In this document: positions 1-8,604 of the stretch, in pieces
Numbering within the stretch: position 1 is the stretch's first letter
Layout: each line of letters begins with the position of its first letter
Source of the DNA: a virus
IMG/VR virus record: IMGVR_UViG_3300037189_002495
Location: 1-21,134 of that record
Length of the DNA stretch: 21,134 nt
Strand: one strand, 5' to 3'
Translations under genes and position numbers: made by a program
The notes under the pieces: generated by a model
What the model was told of the DNA's origin: nothing
Database searches by the model: none
Seen by the model: the letters and a program-made list of their open reading frames with translations, nothing else

Positions 1-1362
1 GGAGGCACAACTTCTTCTCCAGAAGCTGGTCCGGCAGTAGTAGATAATACTATTAAGTGGTCAGAAATCAAAGATGCCAAACAACCTTATACAAAAGATG
101 GTATTGTAACTACAAGAATACAGAATACTCAACAGCATTTTGGTAATCCATTCATTGGTTCTGTAAGACAAGGTAGAAAAGATGTTATTGACAACATAAC
201 TGTATTTGGAAATATTGAGCAAGCAAAACAAGCTTATAGAGATTGGCTTACTGGTAAAGGTTATTCAGAGATCAACCCTGAGCAACGTGCATGGATTCTT
301 GAGCAGATTAATAGTGGTAAACTAGATGGTCAGAGACTATTGTACTACATGCCACAGACTGTTACTAATCTAGATGGTACTGTAGTTAAGGGAGGTTACA
401 TATCTCATGCTGATGTATTGGCTGAGTTAGTTAATGGTAGAGTTCAAACCCCGTCAACTAAACCTATTACTACTAAAGGTCCTAATATTATTCTACCTAT
501 TGGTACTTCCGGCAGTGGTAAGTCTACTTGGATTAAATCTTTACCTGAAGGACAATTCACTATAATATCTCCTGATGAGATGAGAGTTGAATTTACAGGT
601 GATATGAATGATAAATCTAAAGATGCTGAAATTTATCAAGCTGTAAATGACAGAGCAATAGAAGCTGTCAATCAAGGTAAGCAGGTAATAATAGATACTA
701 CCAATCTTAGAAAAGATAGAAGAAGAAGTTTTATTGAAGCTGTAAAGGCTGCTGTACCTGGTGTTGATATCCAGTATAAGCTACTACCTTTAGATGCTGA
801 GCTTGCTAAACAAAGAATTAAAGCAGACATTGCTGCAGGAGTTAATAGAGCAAATGTATCTGATGAAACCATTGATAGACATGCTGAGTCATACAAACAA
901 ATGTTAGAAGACATTAAGTCTGAAGGTATCACTGAGTATAAAGCTGCTGAAGAGGCACCACAAACACCTGCGCCAGTTGTGTCAAATGAGATTACTGTAG
1001 GATCTAAAGTTTATTCAAATTATGGATTATATGATGGAGTCTATGATGTAGTCAACTTAGGTAAAGCTACCCTTGTAAAAAAAGGTAAAAGTATGGATAG
1101 AGTTTATAAGCGAGATGTTATTACATTAAAAGGTAATGATGATAAACTTATACAAATTTATGGGACTATTAAGGATAATGTCTTTTATGGAACTGAAGAC
1201 TCTGCACGTAAAACTTATAGTTCAGCAACTACTGTACAATTTCAATTAGTCACTCAACCATCTACTGATGTGACTGGAACACCAGGAACACAGCTTAACT
1301 TATTTGATGAGAATGCTCCTGAAGGACTACCGCCATCTAAAAGATCCCGCAAAAAGTGCTGA
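1..1362 (+). CDS. Multidomain protein with DUF4326-like segment and polynucleotide-kinase-like P-loop domain (5'-truncated)
   Basis: The frame is open from base 1 to a TGA at 1360-1362, so 453 residues are visible and the true start lies upstream. Using residue numbers of this fragment, GNPF at 48-51, a following AKQAYRDWL and the HADVLAEL stretch at 136-143 match the outline of DUF4326. A second domain begins with Walker A GTSGSGKST (168-176), then ISPDEMR and VIIDTTNLRKDRRR. This is the layout of the T4 Pnkp 5'-kinase (P-loop, NRDD-like, DTNL-x-RR), though zeta-toxin-like kinases are related. The C-terminal part looks beta-rich (KOW/SH3-like, inferred) and contains QLNLF at 431-435. It is followed 34 bases later by a giant co-directional gene. 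Combining nucleic-acid or nucleotide-processing domains in one chain recalls phage polyvalent proteins. The kinase domain is firm; the DUF4326 match and overall role are less so. Confidence 0.75.
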   Translation, partial: GGTTSSPEAGPAVVDNTIKWSEIKDAKQPYTKDGIVTTRIQNTQQHFGNPFIGSVRQGRKDVIDNITVFGNIEQAKQAYRDWLTGKGYSEINPEQRAWILEQINSGKLDGQRLLYYMPQTVTNLDGTVVKGGYISHADVLAELVNGRVQTPSTKPITTKGPNIILPIGTSGSGKSTWIKSLPEGQFTIISPDEMRVEFTGDMNDKSKDAEIYQAVNDRAIEAVNQGKQVIIDTTNLRKDRRRSFIEAVKAAVPGVDIQYKLLPLDAELAKQRIKADIAAGVNRANVSDETIDRHAESYKQMLEDIKSEGITEYKAAEEAPQTPAPVVSNEITVGSKVYSNYGLYDGVYDVVNLGKATLVKKGKSMDRVYKRDVITLKGNDDKLIQIYGTIKDNVFYGTEDSARKTYSSATTVQFQLVTQPSTDVTGTPGTQLNLFDENAPEGLPPSKRSRKKC

Positions 1363-1396
1363 TTTTTTAGTATCTTTATAATATAAAATAAGTGAG

Positions 1397-4300
1397 ATGC
1401 CTTGTAGAATTAAGATAAAAGAGAACCTTGAAGAAGAAGTATATGACCTAGCAAGACCAGGTACATATGGGACTCCTAAACAAGCAAGGGAACTTGCTGT
1501 GCGCATAAACAGAATGTACAATGAGGGTGTTGTTAGATTCAATGTTTCTGAAGCTGACATTCTTAATATTGATGTGACAATTCCAGAGTCTTTAATTGAT
1601 AGGTACTATGACAACGAGTTAAGACTTGAGCAAGAAGAAGCAAGGCATGCACAACGAGCTGATGCTGAAAGAGCCGGTGTTGCTTATACAGATGAGTATT
1701 TGTTTCAAGACTCTATAACTAAACAACAAGATCCAATTGATTATGATTTAGAAATTGCTAAAGACTTTGAGATCTCTGTAAAGGCGTCACAAAGAGCAAG
1801 AAGCAATGAGATAGCTCAAAAGTTAGGTGAGAAGTTTAGTGGAGCATTCAATATGCCACACCAGATGATTACCTCTGATTATGCATTTGAGTTACTAAAG
1901 GATACTAAAACTCCGTATGAAGGGGAACCAGCATTTGTATTTAATAACATTGTCTACTTTGTAGATGGTAACTTCAACATCAACACAGTATTTCACGAGT
2001 ACTCTCACCCCTTTGTAAAAGCAATAGCAAAAGAGAACCCTGTATTGTTTAACAAGTTGTTTCTGCAGTTAGCTAATACTTATGCGGGTCAGGAAATCAT
2101 TGCTGATTTAACAAAGGAACAAGAGTCAAAGCTAGAATCAAAAAGACTTACCGGGGATAGATTCAAAGAAGAAGCTCTAGTAAGAGCAATGGAATATAAT
2201 GCTGCTAAAAAAGTAGATCAGATAGTAGAAACTGAGGCAGGATTCAAAGCATTCATTGCTAATCTACTCTATGCTATCAAACAAATCATCAAAAAGCTTG
2301 TAGGTAAAGTTGACTTAGGTAAGTTGAGTACATCTACAACTCTTGATGAGCTTGTAGACATGATGATGACCAAAGACTTCAGGATAGAAACAGAAGCGCT
2401 GATGGAATCTGATGTTGCAGAATTTACTAAGAAAGCAAAAACAGATATAGAAAAGTTAACTGATGAATTAAGAAGTGTAGATGCTCAGGATTTAATAGAT
2501 ACAATCAACATAGTTTATACAGGAGTTGACTATCAGTTAAAGCAGTTACAGGCTACTCCCCTTGATGTTCAGAAACTTTTAAGAAAAGGTCAGCAAGACG
2601 GTACTATTGATGGTCAAAGACTATTGCGCAATATCAAAAACTATTTAGGAAGTTCACAGACTGTTTATACAGAGATATCTGATGTAAGCCCTGATGATCT
2701 TATTGCAGCTATCAGAGCACAAGAAAAAGATTACACTAAGAGAGCAATCAATCTTATCAAGAGTATTAATGAGATTGAAGTCTTTGCCCGCAGAATTCAA
2801 AATATAGTAAAAGACATGCGTACCAAAAAGATCCATCTTAAACCAGATGGTATGGCTACCTTAGATTACTATATCTCTTTCATGGAATATCAGCAAAAGT
2901 TCTTAGATCAAATTCTACAGAAGCTGAATCTTGATGAAGAATCTGACTTTACCAAGAAGGTCTTGTCTATTGAGCGCGTACTTAAGAACTCATTAAGTGA
3001 TGCATTTAAACTGAGATTTGAGGGAATGGTTAATTGGTTTGAGGAACATGGAGATTTAGTTAATGAATCAATTCAAGGTAAACTTGAAAGAAAGTTATTA
3101 AAGGTTTTGGGTTCTCAAGGTTTTACTCCACAAGAAGTTAGTGATTATATTGATAAGCTTAAACAAAGAGATAACTTAGACAAGTTCTCTAAGGCAGATG
3201 TGGATTTAGGAAGACCTGTACAGGCAACTACAGTTATAGCCGCTGCTGTAAGAAACTTTGGAAAAAAATATATTACAAGCAAAAGTATTTCTAATGTACT
3301 TCAAGGTAGAGCGGGAGACATTGGTGTTATTGGTGCTAATGTTTTACCATATACAAACATCAATGATTCTATTGGTATCTTCTACAGAGAGATGAAGAAT
3401 GAGTTGTCTAATGCGGCAGCTAAGTCCCATCAACAAGAGATTGAGTTACTTAAAGCTATCATGCCTTACTTAAAACAAGTAGGCTATGATGCTAATAAAA
3501 CTCATATGCTTGCTGACCTTATGACCTTTGTGGATACAATTGCTGTAGTAGAAGACGGTGAGCTTAAAGAAATGAAGATCCGGTCTGTACTAGATAAGTT
3601 TAAAAACTGGCGTGCAGACAAAGGTAAACTAGAGTTTGCCTTAGAAGAAGCAAGAGATAGTAAAGATAAAACAGCTGTCAAAAAAGCCATGCAAGATCTG
3701 TGGGCTTTCCATGATAGGTACATGAACCGTAAATATAAAGATGAAGTATATCAGGTTCAGAATATTTGGAGACAGAACAATACAGTCTATGACCCGGTAA
3801 CTAAAACTAATATACTTGTAACTGCAGATGAATCTACTGAAGCTTATCTTGAAAGACAAGAAGCACTAGACCAGATGAGTTTGTATTCTTCTACTAGTGT
3901 GTTTACTGAGCTTGATGATATTTATGAAGAACCAGAATCTAAAGAAGCGCGTAGAGCTTATCAACAATTGTATGAGCTCTATGACTCTAATGGTGTAGAG
4001 AAGTCTGAGGATGAAAGAAAGAAGGTTCTTGTTAGACAACTATATAGAAAAGAGTCTAAGAAATTCTATGATTCAAAGACCAACTTTGACCAGTTCCAAA
4101 GAGACTTTGACAACTTTGTACTTACTGAACTTGCGGCAGAGGGTATTGATATGGATGATGTGGAGTTTGAAAAATATATCCAGAAGTTTGTAGCTAAGAA
4201 TACCCGTATTGCATATTCAGATAAATACTATGATGAGATGGAAGAGATCTTTGATAGAATCAAAGTCTTGACTGAAAAATCAAAGAACAATGCTGTGTCA

Positions 4301-7300
4301 TTACAGTTAGCTACTCTATACAAACAGAGAGCTATTCTAGTGAATGTGGTGTCAGATAAAAATAATACCCCTGATGGTGTTGAACTCAGCCCTGAACAAA
4401 GAAAGAAACTACTTGCTATTGAGAAAGAGATTGTAGTACTTCAAGAAAAGTTTGACAGACAAACAGGTATCAGCAGAGAGGATAAAGAATGGATGGTGGC
4501 TTTTGAGAAAAAGTTAAAACTTAAACAGCCGGTTACTCCAGAAGAGCAAGCTAAATACACTACTCTATTTAATATTCAAGATGACTTAGGTCTTAGTAAA
4601 CAAGAGTCTGCTCAATTGAAAAAAGCTTTTTCTGAACTTGCTGACCTTAGAGAAACTCAAGCTACTGACCAATATACATCTACATTTGATAATGTACTTG
4701 GTGACGCAACAGCTATCCTTGAAGAGAACGGTATGCTTGAGGCTAAAGACTATCCAGGTGAACAGATTGTACAGCTTACAAAAGAGAATGCAGATGAGTG
4801 GATTAACTCACCTATTCTTAAGAAAGTCATGGCTGTTAATCCAGAATTTGAAAAGTGGTTCAAGGCAAATCACTATACAAAGGATATGTATGACCAAGCA
4901 TCTAATACATACAGACCTAAGTATGTTAGATTAAAAGCTTGGAGTGTGACAAGACCAATAGATCCTGAGCACTATGAAATGACTAAGGTAATCAACCCTA
5001 TTACTAAAGAGCCTATCTATATTAAGGGTGTACCGGTTGGAAAGTATAGTTACCGCTCTATTAAAAATGAGTATCTCACTATACCAAGAGATGCTGATAG
5101 AGCAAGCTTTGTAGGAACAGTGATTGATAACCAAGGAAACTACTTACCAAAGGTGTATCCTATTGGTCACCCTAATGCTACTTATATGAATGAGGTTTAC
5201 TTTGATTTAAAGAAAAACCCAAATTCAGCAAGGTTCAAATTAATTGAAGAATATAAGAAGCAGTTCTTAAAAATCCAAGAAGACAGACCATACAGTTCTA
5301 AGTTGTATCTTGATGTACCAAGAATGCGTATTAACGCTAATCTTGAATATATACAATCTGGAAATGCAAGAGATGATGCTTATAGTAAATTAGCTCAATT
5401 GCAGACAGGTGTAACATCTATGTTTACATCAACAAAAGATGACCGTGAGTTTGGACTTAATGCTGATGTGACTACTCAACTTATTGCTACTGATATTAAT
5501 GGGAAGCCTATTACACGCATCCCGGTAAGAGCAATGTATAAGCTTGACATTAATGAAACTACTACAGATATCTTAGGTGTAACAAGTACATACTTGTATT
5601 CTCTAAATGAACAAGAGACTCTTATTAAAAATGAACCTCTTGGAAAAGCTCTTATCAAAATCCTGAGTGATCCTGAGAATGGATTGAAGGATATGAGTAA
5701 AGTAAGTAGAGATATTCAAAAGGTTAGGGGTGAGGAAGTATTTTTACCGTCTTCATCAAAGACATACCAGAGATTAAAGGCTAATGAATATTATGTAGAT
5801 AGATTGTTCTATGGACAAGCTACTTCAGACTTCCAACAGAATAATCCAGCCATAACCAAGCTTATTAAAGCTATGATGGGAAGAGCAAGTGCTTCCTTCA
5901 TTAACTTGGACCTTCAGTCAGCTTTGAAGAACCGTTATGGTATGACTTTCCAGAAGATGATTGAAACTGCTGGTGGTCAATATCTGAGCTATCAATCTAT
6001 GGCAAGAGGTAAGATAAAAGCTTTCAATACTACAGTAGAATTTTCTGCTAAAGGTATCTATCAGTTGGGACCTAAGAGCTTGAACATTCAATTGGTTGAA
6101 AGATTTGACCCAATAATTGGTAAAACAAAGAAAGACTTTGGTAAGTCTACTTCTAGAACCCGCTTCAAAGATTTGCTTGATATGACATTCATGTTGGATG
6201 CCAGAAAGCTTATGGAATTCAACAGTGGTCTTGAACTCTTCTTTGGGATGATGGAACACAAGCAGATAGAGATTACTAGACCTGATGGTAAAGTAGAAAA
6301 GATCCGCTATGTTGATGCATGGGAAATGGGTGATGATAGTATCATAAGACTCAAGCCGGGTATTAACCCTGAGTGGGATCACAAACCTATCAGCCATGAA
6401 TATGTAGCTGGGGAAACTCTGGAAGAACTGGCAAAAAAATATTCCACCACAGTAGCAGCATTGAAAGCTATAAACAAGATTTCAAGTACTGAAGAGTTGG
6501 AACCGGGGGATAAGATTGTTATATCAACCGCTAAGTTATTTAATGACTTCAAGCTTAAGATACAAGGTAGTGGTAAGAGATTAAATGGTCTTGTAGCTGA
6601 TGAAGATAGTGCACAAGCAAACCAGTATATCCTCTATAACTTATTCAGCTTCTACAAGAAGTTTGCTCTACCTATGTTCATGAACCGTTTCCAGACAGAC
6701 ATGTCCAAGGAAAACAGATGGGGTGAAGTATATGATTGGGATATGGGAACCACTACACGCGGATACTATATCACCGGTATACACTCAATCATTAAGTTGA
6801 TTAAGAACTTCAAGGAAGAATATCCTGCTATGGATGTAGAAGAAAAGACAGCTATCAAAAAGATAATGGCTGAGTCTATGATGCTCCTAGCATTTGCTCT
6901 TATAGGAACGCTCTTGTTTGGATATGATCCAGGAGATGAAGATAGATTTGATAAACTCAAAGCTATGGAAGAAAGATATGGTGCTTTAGGTTGGATGTCC
7001 AATGAAGCGCTTTATCTACTGATGATGACTAAGCGTGAGAACCAGATGTTTATTCCGTTGCCGGGTGTAGGATTTGATGAGTGGTTAAATCTACTTGACA
7101 GTACTTCAATTGCAACAGGACCTACATTAGAACTTTACTCTAAGATCTTTATGGATATCATTTACATGGTGACTGGTAGTGAGAAAGCAAGATACAAACA
7201 AGATGTGGGACCATACTCATGGCAAACTGAAGGAAGCCTCAAGCTACTTAATCACATAGGAAGTATCTTTGGTGTTAAAGGTAAGAACGTATCTCCTATT

Positions 7301-7342
7301 TGGGCTATCAAGAAAGCTGAAGCGTTTGATAATCTCAATTAA
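1397..7342 (+). CDS. Giant 1981-aa polyvalent/virion-cargo-like protein with zincin, LysM-like repeat and C-terminal hydrophobic segment
   Basis: One uninterrupted frame of 1981 codons starts at ATG 1397 and ends at TAA 7340-7342. HEYSH at residues 200-204 is an HExxH zinc-metallopeptidase signature, and EEAL at 258-261 fits the distal glutamate ligand seen in zincins of phage polyvalent proteins. The middle is mostly charged helix and probable coiled coil with no recognised catalytic motif. Residues about 1667-1710 (HEYVAGETLEELAKKY, ending EPGDKIVIS) read as a LysM-like repeat. A hydrophobic run at about 1829-1846 could be a membrane segment. No DFDxD-type RNA-polymerase motif was found, so it is not evidently the virion RNA polymerase known from crAss-like phages. 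Packaging and ejection with the DNA is plausible from size and neighbours but is inference. The protease could instead process the co-encoded giant proteins. Confidence 0.8.
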   Translation: MPCRIKIKENLEEEVYDLARPGTYGTPKQARELAVRINRMYNEGVVRFNVSEADILNIDVTIPESLIDRYYDNELRLEQEEARHAQRADAERAGVAYTDEYLFQDSITKQQDPIDYDLEIAKDFEISVKASQRARSNEIAQKLGEKFSGAFNMPHQMITSDYAFELLKDTKTPYEGEPAFVFNNIVYFVDGNFNINTVFHEYSHPFVKAIAKENPVLFNKLFLQLANTYAGQEIIADLTKEQESKLESKRLTGDRFKEEALVRAMEYNAAKKVDQIVETEAGFKAFIANLLYAIKQIIKKLVGKVDLGKLSTSTTLDELVDMMMTKDFRIETEALMESDVAEFTKKAKTDIEKLTDELRSVDAQDLIDTINIVYTGVDYQLKQLQATPLDVQKLLRKGQQDGTIDGQRLLRNIKNYLGSSQTVYTEISDVSPDDLIAAIRAQEKDYTKRAINLIKSINEIEVFARRIQNIVKDMRTKKIHLKPDGMATLDYYISFMEYQQKFLDQILQKLNLDEESDFTKKVLSIERVLKNSLSDAFKLRFEGMVNWFEEHGDLVNESIQGKLERKLLKVLGSQGFTPQEVSDYIDKLKQRDNLDKFSKADVDLGRPVQATTVIAAAVRNFGKKYITSKSISNVLQGRAGDIGVIGANVLPYTNINDSIGIFYREMKNELSNAAAKSHQQEIELLKAIMPYLKQVGYDANKTHMLADLMTFVDTIAVVEDGELKEMKIRSVLDKFKNWRADKGKLEFALEEARDSKDKTAVKKAMQDLWAFHDRYMNRKYKDEVYQVQNIWRQNNTVYDPVTKTNILVTADESTEAYLERQEALDQMSLYSSTSVFTELDDIYEEPESKEARRAYQQLYELYDSNGVEKSEDERKKVLVRQLYRKESKKFYDSKTNFDQFQRDFDNFVLTELAAEGIDMDDVEFEKYIQKFVAKNTRIAYSDKYYDEMEEIFDRIKVLTEKSKNNAVSLQLATLYKQRAILVNVVSDKNNTPDGVELSPEQRKKLLAIEKEIVVLQEKFDRQTGISREDKEWMVAFEKKLKLKQPVTPEEQAKYTTLFNIQDDLGLSKQESAQLKKAFSELADLRETQATDQYTSTFDNVLGDATAILEENGMLEAKDYPGEQIVQLTKENADEWINSPILKKVMAVNPEFEKWFKANHYTKDMYDQASNTYRPKYVRLKAWSVTRPIDPEHYEMTKVINPITKEPIYIKGVPVGKYSYRSIKNEYLTIPRDADRASFVGTVIDNQGNYLPKVYPIGHPNATYMNEVYFDLKKNPNSARFKLIEEYKKQFLKIQEDRPYSSKLYLDVPRMRINANLEYIQSGNARDDAYSKLAQLQTGVTSMFTSTKDDREFGLNADVTTQLIATDINGKPITRIPVRAMYKLDINETTTDILGVTSTYLYSLNEQETLIKNEPLGKALIKILSDPENGLKDMSKVSRDIQKVRGEEVFLPSSSKTYQRLKANEYYVDRLFYGQATSDFQQNNPAITKLIKAMMGRASASFINLDLQSALKNRYGMTFQKMIETAGGQYLSYQSMARGKIKAFNTTVEFSAKGIYQLGPKSLNIQLVERFDPIIGKTKKDFGKSTSRTRFKDLLDMTFMLDARKLMEFNSGLELFFGMMEHKQIEITRPDGKVEKIRYVDAWEMGDDSIIRLKPGINPEWDHKPISHEYVAGETLEELAKKYSTTVAALKAINKISSTEELEPGDKIVISTAKLFNDFKLKIQGSGKRLNGLVADEDSAQANQYILYNLFSFYKKFALPMFMNRFQTDMSKENRWGEVYDWDMGTTTRGYYITGIHSIIKLIKNFKEEYPAMDVEEKTAIKKIMAESMMLLAFALIGTLLFGYDPGDEDRFDKLKAMEERYGALGWMSNEALYLLMMTKRENQMFIPLPGVGFDEWLNLLDSTSIATGPTLELYSKIFMDIIYMVTGSEKARYKQDVGPYSWQTEGSLKLLNHIGSIFGVKGKNVSPIWAIKKAEAFDNLN

Positions 7343-7380
7343 AAAAAAAAGGGGAAACAGCCGAAACTGTCTCCCCTTTA
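7341..7380 (-). terminator. Rho-independent terminator at the convergent junction
   Basis: The arms at 7348-7360 and 7367-7379 form a 13-bp stem with one mismatch around a 6-base loop (CCGAAA). On the minus strand the stem is followed by a run of T (the A-run 7341-7350 on the plus strand), a classic intrinsic terminator for the minus-strand operon whose last stop is at 7411. On the plus strand only TTT follows, so termination of the giant gene from the other side is weaker. Confidence 0.9.
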
Positions 7381-7410
7381 GGTGTAATCCCTGCATTCTT
7401 TCCTACAGGC

Positions 7411-8604
7411 TTATAAGAAGAAGTCTGATGATGGTTTATCATCCTCTTCTTCAAAATTTAAATCAAAGTCAAACTCAGTACTTGTTACTGGTTCTTCTTC
7501 AGTATTGTCTACTGCAAATTTAACTCTTTCTGGAGCTACTGGTACTAGTATCTCATCAAGAACTGCATCTTCATCCTCATCAGTAATAAACTCATCTACT
7601 ACTGGAGCTTCAAATGTATTACCTGCAGGATCCGTATACTGAATTACATCATCTGTAATAGAATGATTAACTTCAACATCATGGTTATTTACACCATATA
7701 GATCTTCGGCTAGCTCTTCTTCAGATATAGTATATCTGACATCTTCATCAATCATATCTGCTTCCTGGTCAGCTTCCATCTCAGCAATCTGGTCTAAGAT
7801 ATTGGTTTGATTAGGAATAGCATTCAATGGATCTACCATAGGTACTGTAACCTCTACAGCTGGTGTAAGAACAACTTGAGTTTGTCCGTTAAGATCAAAC
7901 TCATTACTAATAAACCAGTGAAGCATACGCTGATCTTCCATCCAAGTTCTTGGGTGGGATTGCTGCAATGCTACAGTAGCATGATTATAGAAAGACCACA
8001 GTGTATCCTTACCGCCATTATAGAAGAAGCTTGGCTTGTCCATCTGCTGGCGGATAATACTTGCTTGCTCAGTAGTAAGAATCTCATACTCTGCAAAGAG
8101 CACCCCGAGAATCTCAGCTTGTCTTCTTGAGCTTAGAGGTACAGCCTTCATAGCTTCCTTATCAGCAACTAGGTTATCATAGTACATCTGTGCGTTAGCC
8201 AGGTGACTTTGCATCATAGCAATTGTATCTGCATCTGCAGTACCAGTATGCTTTCTTGCATAAGTACCAATCTCACCACATAACATGACGGTTTGATTAG
8301 CATGTACATAACCACCTACGGCACATTTAAATCTAATTTGTTTATTGTAACTGTTTGTCCATGCAAACATAAGGGACATCTCTGGATCTGAATTGTAGTT
8401 CAGCTGGTAGATACCTTGAGCAATCTGCCCATCATGGGTAGCTCTATATTCTTCACTATGTACAGTGAAACCCATTGCAGTAATCTCTGCAAGGGCATAA
8501 TCCATTATTGATTTGTGAGAAATAACTGTATAAGTTGCAGCATGTGTTGGCAACGGAACAGCCTCCAGAGTAGCTCTGGTAATGTCTTGAATTTTTCTTG
8601 GCAT
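7411..8604 (-). CDS. DUF932-like phage protein with long acidic tail
   Basis: This 397-residue protein has an N-terminal two-thirds resembling the DUF932/YfjQ-type proteins common in phages and plasmids: a YTVISHKSIMD start, GIYQLNYNS, a KCAVGGYVHANQTVM stretch and a conserved-looking MLHWFISNEFDL segment. The biochemical function of this family is not established. Residues after about 270 are strongly acidic and probably disordered, ending EEEDDKPSSDFFL. That ending resembles the tails of the SSB-like protein and the 382-aa protein in this window. Its ATG overlaps the TAA of the polymerase gene by one base (TAATG), so translation is probably coupled. It is the last gene before the junction terminator. 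Linkage to the polymerase suggests a replication-associated role, but that is inference. Confidence 0.7.
   Translation of the reverse strand: MPRKIQDITRATLEAVPLPTHAATYTVISHKSIMDYALAEITAMGFTVHSEEYRATHDGQIAQGIYQLNYNSDPEMSLMFAWTNSYNKQIRFKCAVGGYVHANQTVMLCGEIGTYARKHTGTADADTIAMMQSHLANAQMYYDNLVADKEAMKAVPLSSRRQAEILGVLFAEYEILTTEQASIIRQQMDKPSFFYNGGKDTLWSFYNHATVALQQSHPRTWMEDQRMLHWFISNEFDLNGQTQVVLTPAVEVTVPMVDPLNAIPNQTNILDQIAEMEADQEADMIDEDVRYTISEEELAEDLYGVNNHDVEVNHSITDDVIQYTDPAGNTFEAPVVDEFITDEDEDAVLDEILVPVAPERVKFAVDNTEEEPVTSTEFDFDLNFEEEDDKPSSDFFL

Noticed and set aside
340-1362. Start of the first gene at TTG 340
   Set aside because: The frame is open to base 1 and the DUF4326-like GNPF element lies upstream of 340, so 340 is internal.
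1351-1370. AAAAA...TTTTTT hairpin terminator after the first gene
   Set aside because: Only A-T pairs with a small loop; too weak to terminate, and the next gene begins within 34 bases.
1360-1400. Stop-codon readthrough or frameshift joining the two giant plus-strand genes
   Set aside because: After TGA 1360 the same frame meets TAA within about 24 bases, and the downstream frame is closed by TAA at 1379, so no simple event fuses them.
4638-4934. 98-codon plus-strand frame overlapping the giant gene
   Set aside because: Out-of-frame shadow with no start context and no family features.
5918-6397. 159-codon minus-strand open frame inside the giant gene
   Set aside because: It lies wholly within a well-supported plus-strand gene, has no recognisable domain and is typical of antisense shadows.
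1397-7342. Giant protein as virion RNA polymerase
   Set aside because: No DFDxD or other two-barrel polymerase signature; nearby acidic runs such as YDWDMG do not fit.
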